DNA from: Flavobacterium coralii
Lineage (GTDB): Bacteria > Bacteroidota > Bacteroidia > Flavobacteriales > Flavobacteriaceae
Direction: 5' to 3'
DNA: 64,000 nucleotides
Assembly: GCF_019891545.1 (NCBI RefSeq)
Contig: NZ_JAHDIU010000002.1
Location: 372,001 to 436,000, forward strand
Below are positions 43,850 to 52,488 of this stretch, in pieces (the first letter of the stretch is position 1; every line of letters begins with the position of its first letter). The notes under the pieces are model-generated. The model did not search any database. It saw only the letters and a list, made by a program, of their open reading frames with translations, and was not told the origin of the DNA. The translations under genes were made by a program, and so were the position numbers.

Positions 43850-43948
43850 GGCGGGGAGAGGGTCAGAGTTCGCCCCGCCTTAAATGTTACAACAGAGATA
43901 TATTAAATAAGCTGTTGTAATGGCTGATAGGATTACATAAACTATCAG
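43850..43948. repeat. three consecutive inverted repeats (origin or control region candidate)
   Basis: AGGCGGGG (43850-43857) with CCCCGCCT near 43873-43880; TTACAACAG (43887-43895) with CTGTTGTAA (43912-43920), perfect 9-base arms; CTGATAG (43924-43930) with CTATCAG (43942-43948). None ends in a good terminator for the leftward genes. This lies in the longest non-coding gap inside the element. Confidence 0.7.
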
Positions 43949-43955
43949 TATTTTT

Positions 43956-44252
43956 TTAAACAGACGGTACAAGCCCATACTCTACAAATATTTTATGTTC
44001 AAACGTAATAGGATATTTTTCTCTGATTTCAATCCAAAATGGAGTACTGAATTTTTCAGCAACCAATTTATGATACGGACACTTTTTTAATTTATCAACG
44101 AGTTCGGTAAGACACTCACCACCCCCGGAACTTAAAACCAATTCAGAATGACACTTTGCATGATACCAACTATCGGAGTGAAGAAGCATTTTAGACTGCA
44201 CAGTCTTAACTCCACATAGTTTACATATAGAACGTTTTTGTTTGGTAGCCAT
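43956..44252 (-). CDS. Zn-finger-like protein of the phage-like element
   Basis: A 98-residue protein with C10-x2-C13 and H31-x2-C34 in a treble-clef-like arrangement, then a helical part. Likely binds zinc and perhaps nucleic acid. Function unknown. It is one of three early genes between the Rep gene and the inverted-repeat region. Confidence 0.6.
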   Translation of the reverse strand: MATKQKRSICKLCGVKTVQSKMLLHSDSWYHAKCHSELVLSSGGGECLTELVDKLKKCPYHKLVAEKFSTPFWIEIREKYPITFEHKIFVEYGLVPSV

Positions 44253-44257
44253 GAGAG

Positions 44258-44467
44258 TTATTTTAAGTAAATTTCCAATTTGCCGTACTTTCTGTACTTT
44301 AAGGTAATCTTGTTCGTTTGCATAAACTTAATGCGTTGTAGCGCGTTATTTGCGTTTTCTTTGGTTATATACTTGTCTAAAGTATTCTTTGAAACCAAAA
44401 AGCGTTTTCTGTTGTTGTAATCTTCCGGCACGTTCGGACTGAATACAATGTTTACATCATTAGCCAT
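44258..44467 (-). CDS. 69-residue hypothetical phage protein
   Basis: Small basic protein, no recognised domain (NRKRFLVSKNTLDKYITKEN, then KITLKYRKYGKLEIYLK). Packed tightly between its neighbours, 1 base from the next gene, which supports it. Confidence 0.55.
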   Translation of the reverse strand: MANDVNIVFSPNVPEDYNNRKRFLVSKNTLDKYITKENANNALQRIKFMQTNKITLKYRKYGKLEIYLK

Positions 44468-44468
44468 T

Positions 44469-44822
44469 TTAAAAAAGTGTTAGTTGGTCAAAATCTAATT
44501 TTAAGTCTTCTGCTTTCTTTTTATTTTTGAAATGTGCAGCGCGTTTGCGGTCATTTTCCTTAATAGCGATATCCTTGTAATGCGTTGAGCGTTCAGAAGT
44601 CCAACACGCCGGGTTAGACTGGTCAAGCGGGGTTGTTTCTTTAAACCGGAGACAGAACCCGACAGGCTTTTTACCTGCCTCTATATAAAAGTCCGGTTCA
44701 CAATTTCCGCAGCTTTCACATTGAAAAGAGGGGAGCGCGCGGGGGCGCGCATCCGGGGCGTAAGGATTTAACACCTTTGTAGCATCTTCAATAATGCCAA
44801 TGATTTCAAACGGTTCGTTCAT
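44469..44822 (-). CDS. Cys-rich protein ending in a clamp-binding motif
   Basis: A 117-residue protein with a cysteine cluster (FQCESCGNCEPDFYI at about 33-47, then GFCLRF and PACW), probably metal-binding, and a charged helix (RKRAAHFKNKKKAEDLK). It ends in DQLTLF, which fits the QLxLF consensus for binding the bacterial DNA polymerase sliding clamp. It overlaps the Rep gene by 17 bases. A role in drawing host polymerase to the element is a reasonable inference. Confidence 0.65.
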   Translation of the reverse strand: MNEPFEIIGIIEDATKVLNPYAPDARPRALPSFQCESCGNCEPDFYIEAGKKPVGFCLRFKETTPLDQSNPACWTSERSTHYKDIAIKENDRKRAAHFKNKKKAEDLKLDFDQLTLF

Positions 44823-46080
44823 AGTCAGAGAATGTTAATAATGGATAATCGTTTTTGTCTATTTCTACCTCAAGGGTTTTGAAGTCGCGGAAGTACGTTA
44901 AGAGGCTGTAAACGGCATCTAATCCGCCGTGTTTAAACTTATTCAGGATGAGGGGTTGTAAATCATTTTTAGCGATTTTACGCCATACTTCAACAGATAT
45001 TTTAAGCAGGATTTCATCTATTTCAACATTGTTTACAATCTCATCATCGGTTTTGTCGTGATTTTCCAAGAATTCTGCGTACTCCTTACGGAGTTCCCGG
45101 GAGATGTTAACGAAGTGCTTGCCTTGTGTAGCTTCAACATAATGGGCATAAATGCCGTACAGCTTATTGCGTTCCTCTATAGTTTCGTAATTGTTTAGTG
45201 CCAGTTTCGCTAAAGCCGTAAACGGAGTTAAGCCCTTACTGCCTTTAATGCTGCCTTTGGTCATTTCTGATGTAATATCATACTTGGCAACATAATCGCT
45301 TATATCGCGCGTTAGAACCTGCTGATTTTGTGCGCTAACTTTGCCGTTATTATCTTTATACTTTGCCCAAGATGATATGAATTTTCTCTGAAATTGGCGA
45401 ATAGCCGGGAGGCTATCCGATTTATAGAAGAAAAGTAAATGCAAATGCGGGTGCCAGCCGTTTGAACCGTAAGTTATTTCAAGGGTTTTCACTTGACCTA
45501 TAAACGAAAGGGATTTCTTAAAGGCTCGATTTGGTTTATTGTCCATGAATGACCGATAGTTGCGCAATAGCTTATCAAGTGAAGCCTTGAGCATAATGCG
45601 AAAACTATGGCGGATAGTTAGCGTTAAAAACCCTATTGAGTAACCGCGTTCCTGATGTTGCTGGATTAGCCCGGACAATAATTCTTTTTTCGCTTCACTG
45701 ATTTTTAAGGCGCAGACGGGGCAGCGCCAAAATCCGCCACAGTTGGCAACGCCGTTAAAAAAAAGGCTGTCCGATTTTGAGCGACAAAGTGAAATTGGGT
45801 TATTCGTATTGCCGTTTATGACATAACCGCAAAACTGTATACGGGGACGGCGTTTGTCCAACGCCTCTTTTAACGTATAGTTTGTCTTGGCAATATTTCT
45901 CATCCGGTGCATAAGTGTTTTATAAACTGAACTTAAATCCTCCGGATGCATAACGTTACCGGGATAGATACGGCTTTGTTTGTCGCCGTTGCCGCCGACC
46001 AAATCCGTATCTATATCAAGAGGCTGCGCCAACTTATAACGATTACTGCCAAAGTACTGATTATCAAAAAATTGTGCCAT
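44806..46080 (-). CDS. rep: rolling-circle replication initiator (HUH Rep, pC194/pUB110-like)
   Basis: A 424-residue Rep. The three rolling-circle motifs are in order: motif 1 FLTLTIRH (151-158), motif 2 HPHLHLLFF (HUH, H210, H212, H214), motif 3 YVAKY (Y263 to Y267) with the nicking tyrosine. Cysteines C99, C114, C120 and C123 form a probable zinc site before motif 1. This Rep_1-type protein nicks one strand of the origin to start replication. It is the first gene of the leftward block; its ATG ends 5 bases before the right dif-like site, so its promoter must lie in or beyond that site. Confidence 0.88.
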   Translation of the reverse strand: MAQFFDNQYFGSNRYKLAQPLDIDTDLVGGNGDKQSRIYPGNVMHPEDLSSVYKTLMHRMRNIAKTNYTLKEALDKRRPRIQFCGYVINGNTNNPISLCRSKSDSLFFNGVANCGGFWRCPVCALKISEAKKELLSGLIQQHQERGYSIGFLTLTIRHSFRIMLKASLDKLLRNYRSFMDNKPNRAFKKSLSFIGQVKTLEITYGSNGWHPHLHLLFFYKSDSLPAIRQFQRKFISSWAKYKDNNGKVSAQNQQVLTRDISDYVAKYDITSEMTKGSIKGSKGLTPFTALAKLALNNYETIEERNKLYGIYAHYVEATQGKHFVNISRELRKEYAEFLENHDKTDDEIVNNVEIDEILLKISVEVWRKIAKNDLQPLILNKFKHGGLDAVYSLLTYFRDFKTLEVEIDKNDYPLLTFSDYERTV

Positions 46081-46085
46081 TTCAG

Positions 46086-46113
46086 ATGCACTATAATTTA
46101 TATTATGTAAAAT
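46086..46113 (+). other. right dif-like attachment site (attR candidate)
   Basis: Layout 11-6-11: ATGCACTATAA, TTTATA, TTATGTAAAAT. The right arm matches the E. coli XerD arm TTATGTTAAAT at 10 of 11 bases, and the ATAA-N6-TTATG core is that of bacterial dif sites. Confidence 0.6.
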
Positions 46114-46123
46114 AAAAAGTGAA

Positions 46124-46153
46124 AAATCTAAGCCGCACTATTCTGTACGGCTT
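46124..46153 (-). terminator. terminator of the DUF2911 gene
   Basis: Minus-strand hairpin AAGCCGTAC / GTGCGGCTT (one imperfect pair) followed by a T-rich stretch; it marks host sequence just outside the element. Confidence 0.7.
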
Positions 46154-46159
46154 ACTAAA

Positions 46160-46669
46160 TTATTTAATCATAACTGGTATATCCCAGTTCTCCCAGCTTA
46201 ATGTTATATTATTGTTGTTAACTTTATAAACAAGGCGTTCGTTCATGGTAGCCGACTTTTTAGGCTTCACTTTTACACGAATCTTATCTTTAGATTCATC
46301 ATATTTATAAGCACCCCATTGTTTTGCTTCCTTATTAAAAATTATAGTAGCTGCATCTTTTTCCGGAATTACAAAAAAGGAATACGTACCGGCAGGCAGT
46401 TTTTTGCCTTCAACCATAATATCTTTTGTTGTTGTAAAAGTTGTAGCATCATTTGCGCCGGCACGCCATACTTTTCCGTATGGTACTAACGCTCCCCATA
46501 TCTCTCTTCCTTTTACTGACGGGCTACTGTAGTTAATAGTGATGGTTGAACCATTTATAGTTCCTGTAGCCTTCTCAGCGGGGCTTGCAGGCTTTTTTTC
46601 CTGGGCATTTACGTTACCGGCTATGATAAGCATAACTGCCACAATGGTAACTTTAAGTAGTTTTTTCAT
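46160..46669 (-). CDS. DUF2911 secreted protein
   Basis: A 169-residue protein with a signal peptide (cleaved at about VNAQ, residue 23) and the DUF2911 core: INYSSPSVKGREIWG, PYGKVWRAGANDATTF, PAGTYSFFVIP. Function unknown; common in Bacteroidetes. It marks the first host gene to the right of the element. Confidence 0.85.
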   Translation of the reverse strand: MKKLLKVTIVAVMLIIAGNVNAQEKKPASPAEKATGTINGSTITINYSSPSVKGREIWGALVPYGKVWRAGANDATTFTTTKDIMVEGKKLPAGTYSFFVIPEKDAATIIFNKEAKQWGAYKYDESKDKIRVKVKPKKSATMNERLVYKVNNNNITLSWENWDIPVMIK

Positions 46670-46816
46670 AAAATGTTTATTTGATTGTTATTTTGTAAAA
46701 ATAAAGTTAGCAATAATTTATCGTACTAATTTTAACATACCTTTAAATATTTACTGTAAGCATTTTCTTTTATCGGTTCATATTTTATAGTACTTTTATT
46801 TCAATAATTAAATAGT

Positions 46817-48736
46817 ATGAGAAACCTTGTTGCAGAACAAGTTGCCGATTTTTTAAAGCGTTTTCCGCCGTTCAGCAGCCTTTCTTACGGAGAACTGACT
46901 TCTATTGCCTCACAGTCAAAAATCATATATCTTGAAAAGAACCAGGTACTTTTTAAGGGCGGTGATGCAACACATTCCGATTTTTATGTGGTGAAAGACG
47001 GTGCAATCGGGCTTTCACTTACTTCTGATGCAGAAGAAATGCTTGTAGATAAATGTGATGAAGGCGACATATTAGGTTTAAGGCCTTTTTTTGCCAGGAA
47101 TGACTATTTGCTAACGGCCCGTGCCCGCGAAGAAGCTCTTGTATATGCTGTACCCATAGGTGCATTTCAGCCGTTTGTCTCAGAAAATAAGGCAGTTTTA
47201 AACTTCCTGTTACAGAGCTTTGCCTCACAAACACGTAACCCTTACGATAAAATAAATACTGGTAAGCTAATTGCCGAAAACACAATTTATAACGAGCAGG
47301 CTGCCGATATACAATATTTTCAGCCTATCCGTTATACTAAAAATCCAATTACTGCAAACCCTGACGATTTAGTAAAATTTATTGCTAAAACTATGTCTAA
47401 CAGCGCTGTAGGCAGCGTAATCATTCAGGAAGATCAAATGCCTGTGGGGATTATTACCGACTGGGATTTACGCACAAAAATTGCAACAGGGCTGCTGCCG
47501 ATAGACGCTGCCGCAAAAGAGGTTATGACCTCCCCTGTTATTACCGTTCCCGAAAATATATCTGTTGCAGAAGCACAAATGATGATGATGCGCCATAATG
47601 TTACCCACCTTTGCGTTACACGAGACGGTACAGATAACGCGCCGGTAAGCGGAATTATTTCTGAACATGATGTTGTTGCGGCACAGTCTAATACCCCGGG
47701 CGTACTGCTAAAACAATCACGCAGGGCTGTAAACGGGAAAGATTTAAAGCACGTACGTGAAAAGCTTACAGAGCTTATACAAAACTCTATCGATAAAAAC
47801 ATCCCAGTATCGTATATAACCAACATAGTTGCCGAAATAAATATTGCCATTATCCGCAGGGCCATAGAACTGGCAGTAGAAAAAACTGGCACTACCCCCC
47901 CTGCCCGCTTTTCATGGATGAATGTTGGCAGCCAGGGCCGCAGGGAACAGTTATTACTTACCGACCAAAACAACGCACTTATTTTTGAAGATGTAGCGCC
48001 TGAAAATCATGAACAGGTAAAAACTTATTTTACAGAGTTGGCAGAACTTGTTAATGATATGCTGGAAAAAGTGGGTTATCAGTATTCTGCCAATAAAATT
48101 GTAGCTTCTAACCCTAAATGGTGCAAATCGTTAACCGACTGGCTAAAGCAGTACAATGAATGGATTAAAAACCCCGCAGAAAAAGAAATTGAAAATAACG
48201 CCATATTTTTTGATTTTGATTTTGTATACGGAGTTCCCGAAATAGAAGATGCCCTTAAAGAAAATATAAGGACAGGCACAAAAGGCAACAAGAAGTTCTT
48301 TGCTTATCTGGCAGCCGATACACTAAGAAATCCACCACCTTTAGGCTTTTTCAGGCAGTTTCTTGTTGAAAATGATGGTGAGCATAAAGATAATTTTAAT
48401 ATTAAGAACCGCGCATTAGAACCTTTAACAGATGCTGCACGCCTGTTGGCTTTAAGCCATAATATAACCGAAATAACAAATACCTACCAGAGATTTAAAA
48501 AACTAGCCGAAACGGAAGAAAAGCACGCAGCTTTATATGAAGAATGTGCAGAGGCTTACAACCTGCTCATGCGCTTCAGGACAGAAGAAGGGTTGATTAA
48601 TAACAACGATGGTAAGTATCTAGATTTAAACATGTTATCAAAATCAGATAAAGTAAAACTTAAAAACAGTTTTCAACCTATAGCTGATATTCAGGATATA
48701 ATAAAGAACCGTTTTTCACTCACCTATTTAAAATAA
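46817..48736 (+). CDS. cNMP-binding/CBS/DUF294 nucleotidyltransferase-like protein
   Basis: A 639-residue cytosolic protein. Cyclic-nucleotide-binding-like domain (about 10-130), two CBS domains (about 170-290, with GIITDWDLRTKIA and GIISEHDVVAA), a DUF294 nucleotidyltransferase-like domain (about 300-440; MNVGSQGRREQLLLTDQNNALIF is the GSxxR...DxD-like motif) and the DUF294 C-terminal substrate-binding domain (to 630). In many bacteria this protein and a DnaQ-like exonuclease accompany the DUF4212 symporter and acs. Here the pair is about 27 kb from acs. Confidence 0.88.
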   Translation: MRNLVAEQVADFLKRFPPFSSLSYGELTSIASQSKIIYLEKNQVLFKGGDATHSDFYVVKDGAIGLSLTSDAEEMLVDKCDEGDILGLRPFFARNDYLLTARAREEALVYAVPIGAFQPFVSENKAVLNFLLQSFASQTRNPYDKINTGKLIAENTIYNEQAADIQYFQPIRYTKNPITANPDDLVKFIAKTMSNSAVGSVIIQEDQMPVGIITDWDLRTKIATGLLPIDAAAKEVMTSPVITVPENISVAEAQMMMMRHNVTHLCVTRDGTDNAPVSGIISEHDVVAAQSNTPGVLLKQSRRAVNGKDLKHVREKLTELIQNSIDKNIPVSYITNIVAEINIAIIRRAIELAVEKTGTTPPARFSWMNVGSQGRREQLLLTDQNNALIFEDVAPENHEQVKTYFTELAELVNDMLEKVGYQYSANKIVASNPKWCKSLTDWLKQYNEWIKNPAEKEIENNAIFFDFDFVYGVPEIEDALKENIRTGTKGNKKFFAYLAADTLRNPPPLGFFRQFLVENDGEHKDNFNIKNRALEPLTDAARLLALSHNITEITNTYQRFKKLAETEEKHAALYEECAEAYNLLMRFRTEEGLINNNDGKYLDLNMLSKSDKVKLKNSFQPIADIQDIIKNRFSLTYLK

Positions 48737-48737
48737 A

Positions 48738-49337
48738 ATGCTCGACTGGATTACCGGCGGAAACATTCCGCAATTCTGGAAAAATTATAGTGCCCTGTTT
48801 GATGCCGAAGAAAAGGCAGGAGCAGAAAAACGTTATGTGGTGTTTGACCTTGAAACTTCAGGTACTGATGTTAAGGAAGATGTTATACATTCTATAGGGG
48901 CACTTGGGATAACAGGTAATGCTATAGCTATAAATGACTTTTTTGAAACGCAGATAAAGACAGATTTAAATAATGAAGGCTACAATGCAAAGTTGCACCT
49001 CTCGGCAGAAAAAGTTGTAGAGGCGGAAGCCATTATACGCTTTTTAAAATTTGCCGGCGATGCCATATTAGTAAGCCATAACAGTAACCTTGATATAGAA
49101 ATGCTTAACCAGGCATTAAAGCGCCTTGAACTGGGCAGGTTAAAAAACAGCTTCATGGATATTAATGTGCTATATCAAAAATGGAAAGAGCTTCCTGAAG
49201 ATTATCATGCCACTACCGACGAAATGTGTGATGCTTTAAAAATAAGTAAAGGAGACAGGCACACTGCCTCTGGTAATGCATATAGAAATGCTCTGATATT
49301 TTTAAAGCTGAAGAAAAAACTGGGAATTAATCTATAA
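48738..49337 (+). CDS. DnaQ-like 3'-5' exonuclease
   Basis: A 199-residue DEDDh exonuclease. Motif 1 FDLETSGTD (about 35-43), motif 2 VSHNSNLDIEML (about 113-124) and motif 3 with H near 175 (GDRHTASGNA, D180-like). It begins one base after the DUF294 stop and is translated with it. Such proteins are not the replicative epsilon subunit but a separate partner of DUF294; the substrate is unknown. Confidence 0.88.
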   Translation: MLDWITGGNIPQFWKNYSALFDAEEKAGAEKRYVVFDLETSGTDVKEDVIHSIGALGITGNAIAINDFFETQIKTDLNNEGYNAKLHLSAEKVVEAEAIIRFLKFAGDAILVSHNSNLDIEMLNQALKRLELGRLKNSFMDINVLYQKWKELPEDYHATTDEMCDALKISKGDRHTASGNAYRNALIFLKLKKKLGINL

Positions 49338-49366
49338 AAACCGCATCAAATATCCACTTAAAAAAT

Positions 49367-49391
49367 AAAAGCCCCGCTAAACAGGGCTTTT
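49367..49391. terminator. bidirectional terminator between exonuclease and BspA-like genes
   Basis: Stem AAAAGCCC / GGGCTTTT with a 9-base loop; serves both convergent genes. Confidence 0.88.
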
Positions 49392-49411
49392 ATAGTTAAT
49401 TACAATACATT

Positions 49412-52276
49412 TTACTTTTTAATCAATCTGTATTGAGATGTACCTTTTGCTGTACTTAATGATAAGATATATACACCTGAGTTGAGGCTGGATGTATCTA
49501 TACTGTTTACAACCTTATCAAGCTGAAGTACTTTACCGCCCTGCAGGTTATAAATAACAGCACCTGTTACTTCAGTCCCGTTTGGCTGTATTGTTAGTAC
49601 ATCGCCAACCGGGTTTGGATAAATAACAATATTATTACTATCCACCGCATCTATACCAAGAGGCGGTACAACCTCTGTAGATGCTATATTGGTAATAATT
49701 GGCAGGTTATAGTCAAAATATATCCTGGCATCGCCACTCATAACATCACCAATCTGTATATCCGCAACCGGTTTAATTTTATACGCTATAAAACCATTAC
49801 TTCCGGGAGCGTCGGCAGCTTCATGAGGCAGGTTTATATCATCAAAAATAAATTCTACAAGGTTACCGTCGGTAATTTCTACACGGTAATCATGGCTGGC
49901 ACTTATCGGCCTGAAGGTTGTCCAGTCAAGGTTAGGGTGCAGTTCGTCTTCAATCCTCACAAAAATAGCACTTGCCGTACCGGTGTTCTGGAACCTGATT
50001 ATGTAATCTAAATATTCATCAGCCTGTTCTATAAATATTGTCTCGCCCTGCACTACTCTCTTATCATTAGGGTCATAAGAGTTTACAATCTCCTGCTCTA
50101 AAGTAAAGGTGTTATCATCAGGTGTGTTATCATTGGCATCGGGTGTAACAGTGGCAGTAAATTCGGCTATTTCACCACCATTAACAGTAGGCGGGGTAAA
50201 CGTTAGCATTGTAAATGCTATAGCCCTGCTCTGGAACGGCAATATATTATCAATAGCAAAAGTCAGCTGGTTAGCTGTTGCTGAAGTTGCGGCAGGTGTT
50301 GCCGAAACAAATGTTTGTAATGCTTCATCAAAAGATAATGTAACAGTCGCATTGGCTACAGTGTGTGTTCCCATATTCTCAATAATCAATTGATAATTGG
50401 CATTAAACCCCGGGCGTGCTTCATTAATTGGTAAAATAGTAATATTTAAGTCCTCTATACTTTCTGTTGCAGTAACACAAAAGTTTACTGTTTCAGTATT
50501 ATTACTACCTGTAAAGTTTACATTTGTGCTAATAGGACTAACCTCGAAGTAATCAGGAATATTAACAACAGCAACATCATAAGAACCTTCAAAAACATTC
50601 ATTACATATTCGCCCTGAGAATTGCTTATAGCCGCATAACTACCATCTTCATTAGTAGCCTTAATTAAAAAATTAATTGTTGGAATATCGTTTTCATCAC
50701 AACCATTTGCATCATTGTCAAAAGTAATTGTGCCTGATAAAGTATTAACCTCGCAGTCTTCACTCAGGCTGTCCATAGTAATATCCCATCCTTTTTCATT
50801 AATCAAATAATTCCTTAACTGCAGTGAAGAACAATATTCTAAATTTTCTGACCTAAGTGTCATATTTTCTAAACCTAAAACTGCAAAACGCGTTAATAAT
50901 GCATCATAATTAGCAGTATCTAAACCGCTGTAACCGGCAAAATGGCCATCAGGTCCAAATATATTTCCCTGTTGAAAATCCCAGCTTGAAAGGTCCTGAT
51001 TAAAGGAAGAAGCGTTTTTAAATGCCCTTACCATATAAGTAACATTAGATACATCCCAATTATCCAGCGGCTGATTAAAAGAAGTTGCTCCATTAAAAAT
51101 CCTTTGAAGATTTGTTACATTTGATATATTCCAATTGTTTAAAGGTTGGTTAAATGAAGTTGCAGAGTCAAGCATAGTATCCATATTGGTAACGTTTGAG
51201 ACATCCCAATTACCTATCGGTTGATTAAAGGCAGATGCATTAAAAAACATGCTACTCATATTAGTAGCTCCGGATACATCCCATTCATCCAATGGCTGGT
51301 TAAAAGAACTTGCGCCCGCGAACGTCGAAATAAAATTTTCTACATTAGATACATCCCAGTTATTAAGTGGCTGATTAAAAGAAGATGCTCCAGCAAAAGT
51401 CATTTGAAGACTTGTAACACTTGACACATTCCAATTATTTATTGATTGATTAAATGATACGGCAGCACTAAACATCCTAAACATATTAGTAACGCCAGAT
51501 ACATCCCAATCACCTATATATTGATTAAAGGCAGATGCATCATAGAATATGTTAATCATATTTGTAACGCCAGATACATTCCACTCACCTATCGGTTGAT
51601 TAAAGGATTCTGCAGAACAAAACATGCCACTCATATCACTGACATTAGATACATCCCAATTACCTATCGGTTGATTAAAGGAATCTGCATTATAGAACAT
51701 GTAACGCATATTAGTAACGTTAGATACATCCCAGTTATTTAATGGTTTGTTAAAAGCCGTAGCTCCGTAAAACATATATTGCATATCGGTAACATTAGAT
51801 ACATCCCAATCGTTTATGGATGCATTTAATGCAGCTGCATTCATAAACATTCTGCTCATATTTGTAACCAAACTTAAATCAGGAGTGTCTGTTGCATTGA
51901 TGTTCAATGCATCACAACCTTCAAATGCACTTTGCATGCTTGTCCACTGCACGTCACCCCACTGCTCTATAGAATATAACCTGGCCGCGGTAAGACTTGA
52001 CACATTTAATTTAATACGGCTAAATTCTCCCGATATACTCACATAATAAATACCGGGACTGGCATAAAGATGGGTAATGGTACCTGATTGATTGGTTAGA
52101 ACGGTGCCATCTCCAAAATCAATTGTATAACTATCCGGTATATTGTCATCTTCAATTATCCCAAAAGTAAGGCTCAGGTTGCCTGCGCCAACATTCCACT
52201 TACCAATAAAAGGCTCCTGTGCGCTGGCAAAATGTGTGATCAAACAAAAAATAAAGAATAAGTAGTTCTTTTTCAT
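49412..52276 (-). CDS. large BspA-like surface protein with DUF11-like region and T9SS sorting tail
   Basis: A 954-residue secreted protein. Signal peptide (to ASAQ, residue 20), a PKD-like start (DSYTIDFGDGT), eleven BspA/DUF285 repeats of about 25 residues (roughly 145-430), a carboxypeptidase-regulatory or SdrD-like domain (about 515-600), DUF11/DUF7619-like domains (about 610-870) with NSYDPNDKRV and YIIRFQNTGTA, and a T9SS C-terminal domain (IVIYPNPVGDVLTI, GVYILSLST, final YRLIKK). The N-terminal 150 residues are closely related to those of the protein at 22979, which lacks the middle domains. Surface display is likely. Confidence 0.9.
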   Translation of the reverse strand: MKKNYLFFIFCLITHFASAQEPFIGKWNVGAGNLSLTFGIIEDDNIPDSYTIDFGDGTVLTNQSGTITHLYASPGIYYVSISGEFSRIKLNVSSLTAARLYSIEQWGDVQWTSMQSAFEGCDALNINATDTPDLSLVTNMSRMFMNAAALNASINDWDVSNVTDMQYMFYGATAFNKPLNNWDVSNVTNMRYMFYNADSFNQPIGNWDVSNVSDMSGMFCSAESFNQPIGEWNVSGVTNMINIFYDASAFNQYIGDWDVSGVTNMFRMFSAAVSFNQSINNWNVSSVTSLQMTFAGASSFNQPLNNWDVSNVENFISTFAGASSFNQPLDEWDVSGATNMSSMFFNASAFNQPIGNWDVSNVTNMDTMLDSATSFNQPLNNWNISNVTNLQRIFNGATSFNQPLDNWDVSNVTYMVRAFKNASSFNQDLSSWDFQQGNIFGPDGHFAGYSGLDTANYDALLTRFAVLGLENMTLRSENLEYCSSLQLRNYLINEKGWDITMDSLSEDCEVNTLSGTITFDNDANGCDENDIPTINFLIKATNEDGSYAAISNSQGEYVMNVFEGSYDVAVVNIPDYFEVSPISTNVNFTGSNNTETVNFCVTATESIEDLNITILPINEARPGFNANYQLIIENMGTHTVANATVTLSFDEALQTFVSATPAATSATANQLTFAIDNILPFQSRAIAFTMLTFTPPTVNGGEIAEFTATVTPDANDNTPDDNTFTLEQEIVNSYDPNDKRVVQGETIFIEQADEYLDYIIRFQNTGTASAIFVRIEDELHPNLDWTTFRPISASHDYRVEITDGNLVEFIFDDINLPHEAADAPGSNGFIAYKIKPVADIQIGDVMSGDARIYFDYNLPIITNIASTEVVPPLGIDAVDSNNIVIYPNPVGDVLTIQPNGTEVTGAVIYNLQGGKVLQLDKVVNSIDTSSLNSGVYILSLSTAKGTSQYRLIKK

Positions 52277-52410
52277 AAGTAAGGATTTTAATACAATCTA
52301 TAAAAATAAGTATTTAATACTGTATTCTGTATTTAAATAATAAATTTAAGGTAATTAAATTGTTATTAACGTGATTATCTATATTATTGATTTGTTGATA
52401 AGTAATCATG

Positions 52411-52439
52411 TTTCAAACCAAAAAATATGGTTATGTTTG
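52411..52439 (+). promoter_or_regulatory. promoter TTTC-N17-TATGTTTG
   Basis: TATGTTTG (52432-52439) is a good -7 box; TTTC at 52411-52414 is a weaker -33. It lies downstream of an in-frame ATG at 52408 and so fixes the true start at 52489. Confidence 0.6.
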
Positions 52440-52488
52440 TATTTATAAAGCTTTTTGCTTTAATAAGTTATTAACATTTTTTAAAATT

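Larger units (their letters stand above)
39046..46113. mobile_element. integrated ssDNA-phage-like element flanked by dif-like sites
   Basis: A block of about 7.07 kb in which all recognisable genes run leftward, unlike the mixed strands outside. It carries a rolling-circle Rep gene at the right end, two Cys-rich proteins, a small HTH protein, a beta-rich 244-residue protein, a Gly-rich membrane protein, an Asn/Gly-rich protein, a membrane-anchored lytic transglycosylase and tiny membrane proteins. There is no integrase or transposase. Both ends show TATAATTTATA followed by xTATG in the same orientation, in a dif-like layout, which points to host XerC/XerD integration. The gene set fits a small ssDNA phage such as Flavobacterium phage FLiP (about 9.2 kb) more than a plasmid, because a transglycosylase is present; I could not test homology. 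Confidence 0.72.

Noticed and set aside
43850-43880. GC-rich inverted repeat as a terminator of the early phage genes
   Set aside because: No T-run follows in the leftward direction; listed instead as part of the inverted-repeat region.
45333-45339. CGCTAAC inside the Rep gene as another copy of the repeat at the left end
   Set aside because: Only seven bases match, without the flanking hairpin, and the same heptamer occurs in host sequence near 56565.
51000-51850. Regularly spaced DNA repeats that look like a CRISPR array
   Set aside because: They encode the BspA-like amino-acid repeats in frame; repeats diverge at silent positions and there are no unique spacers.
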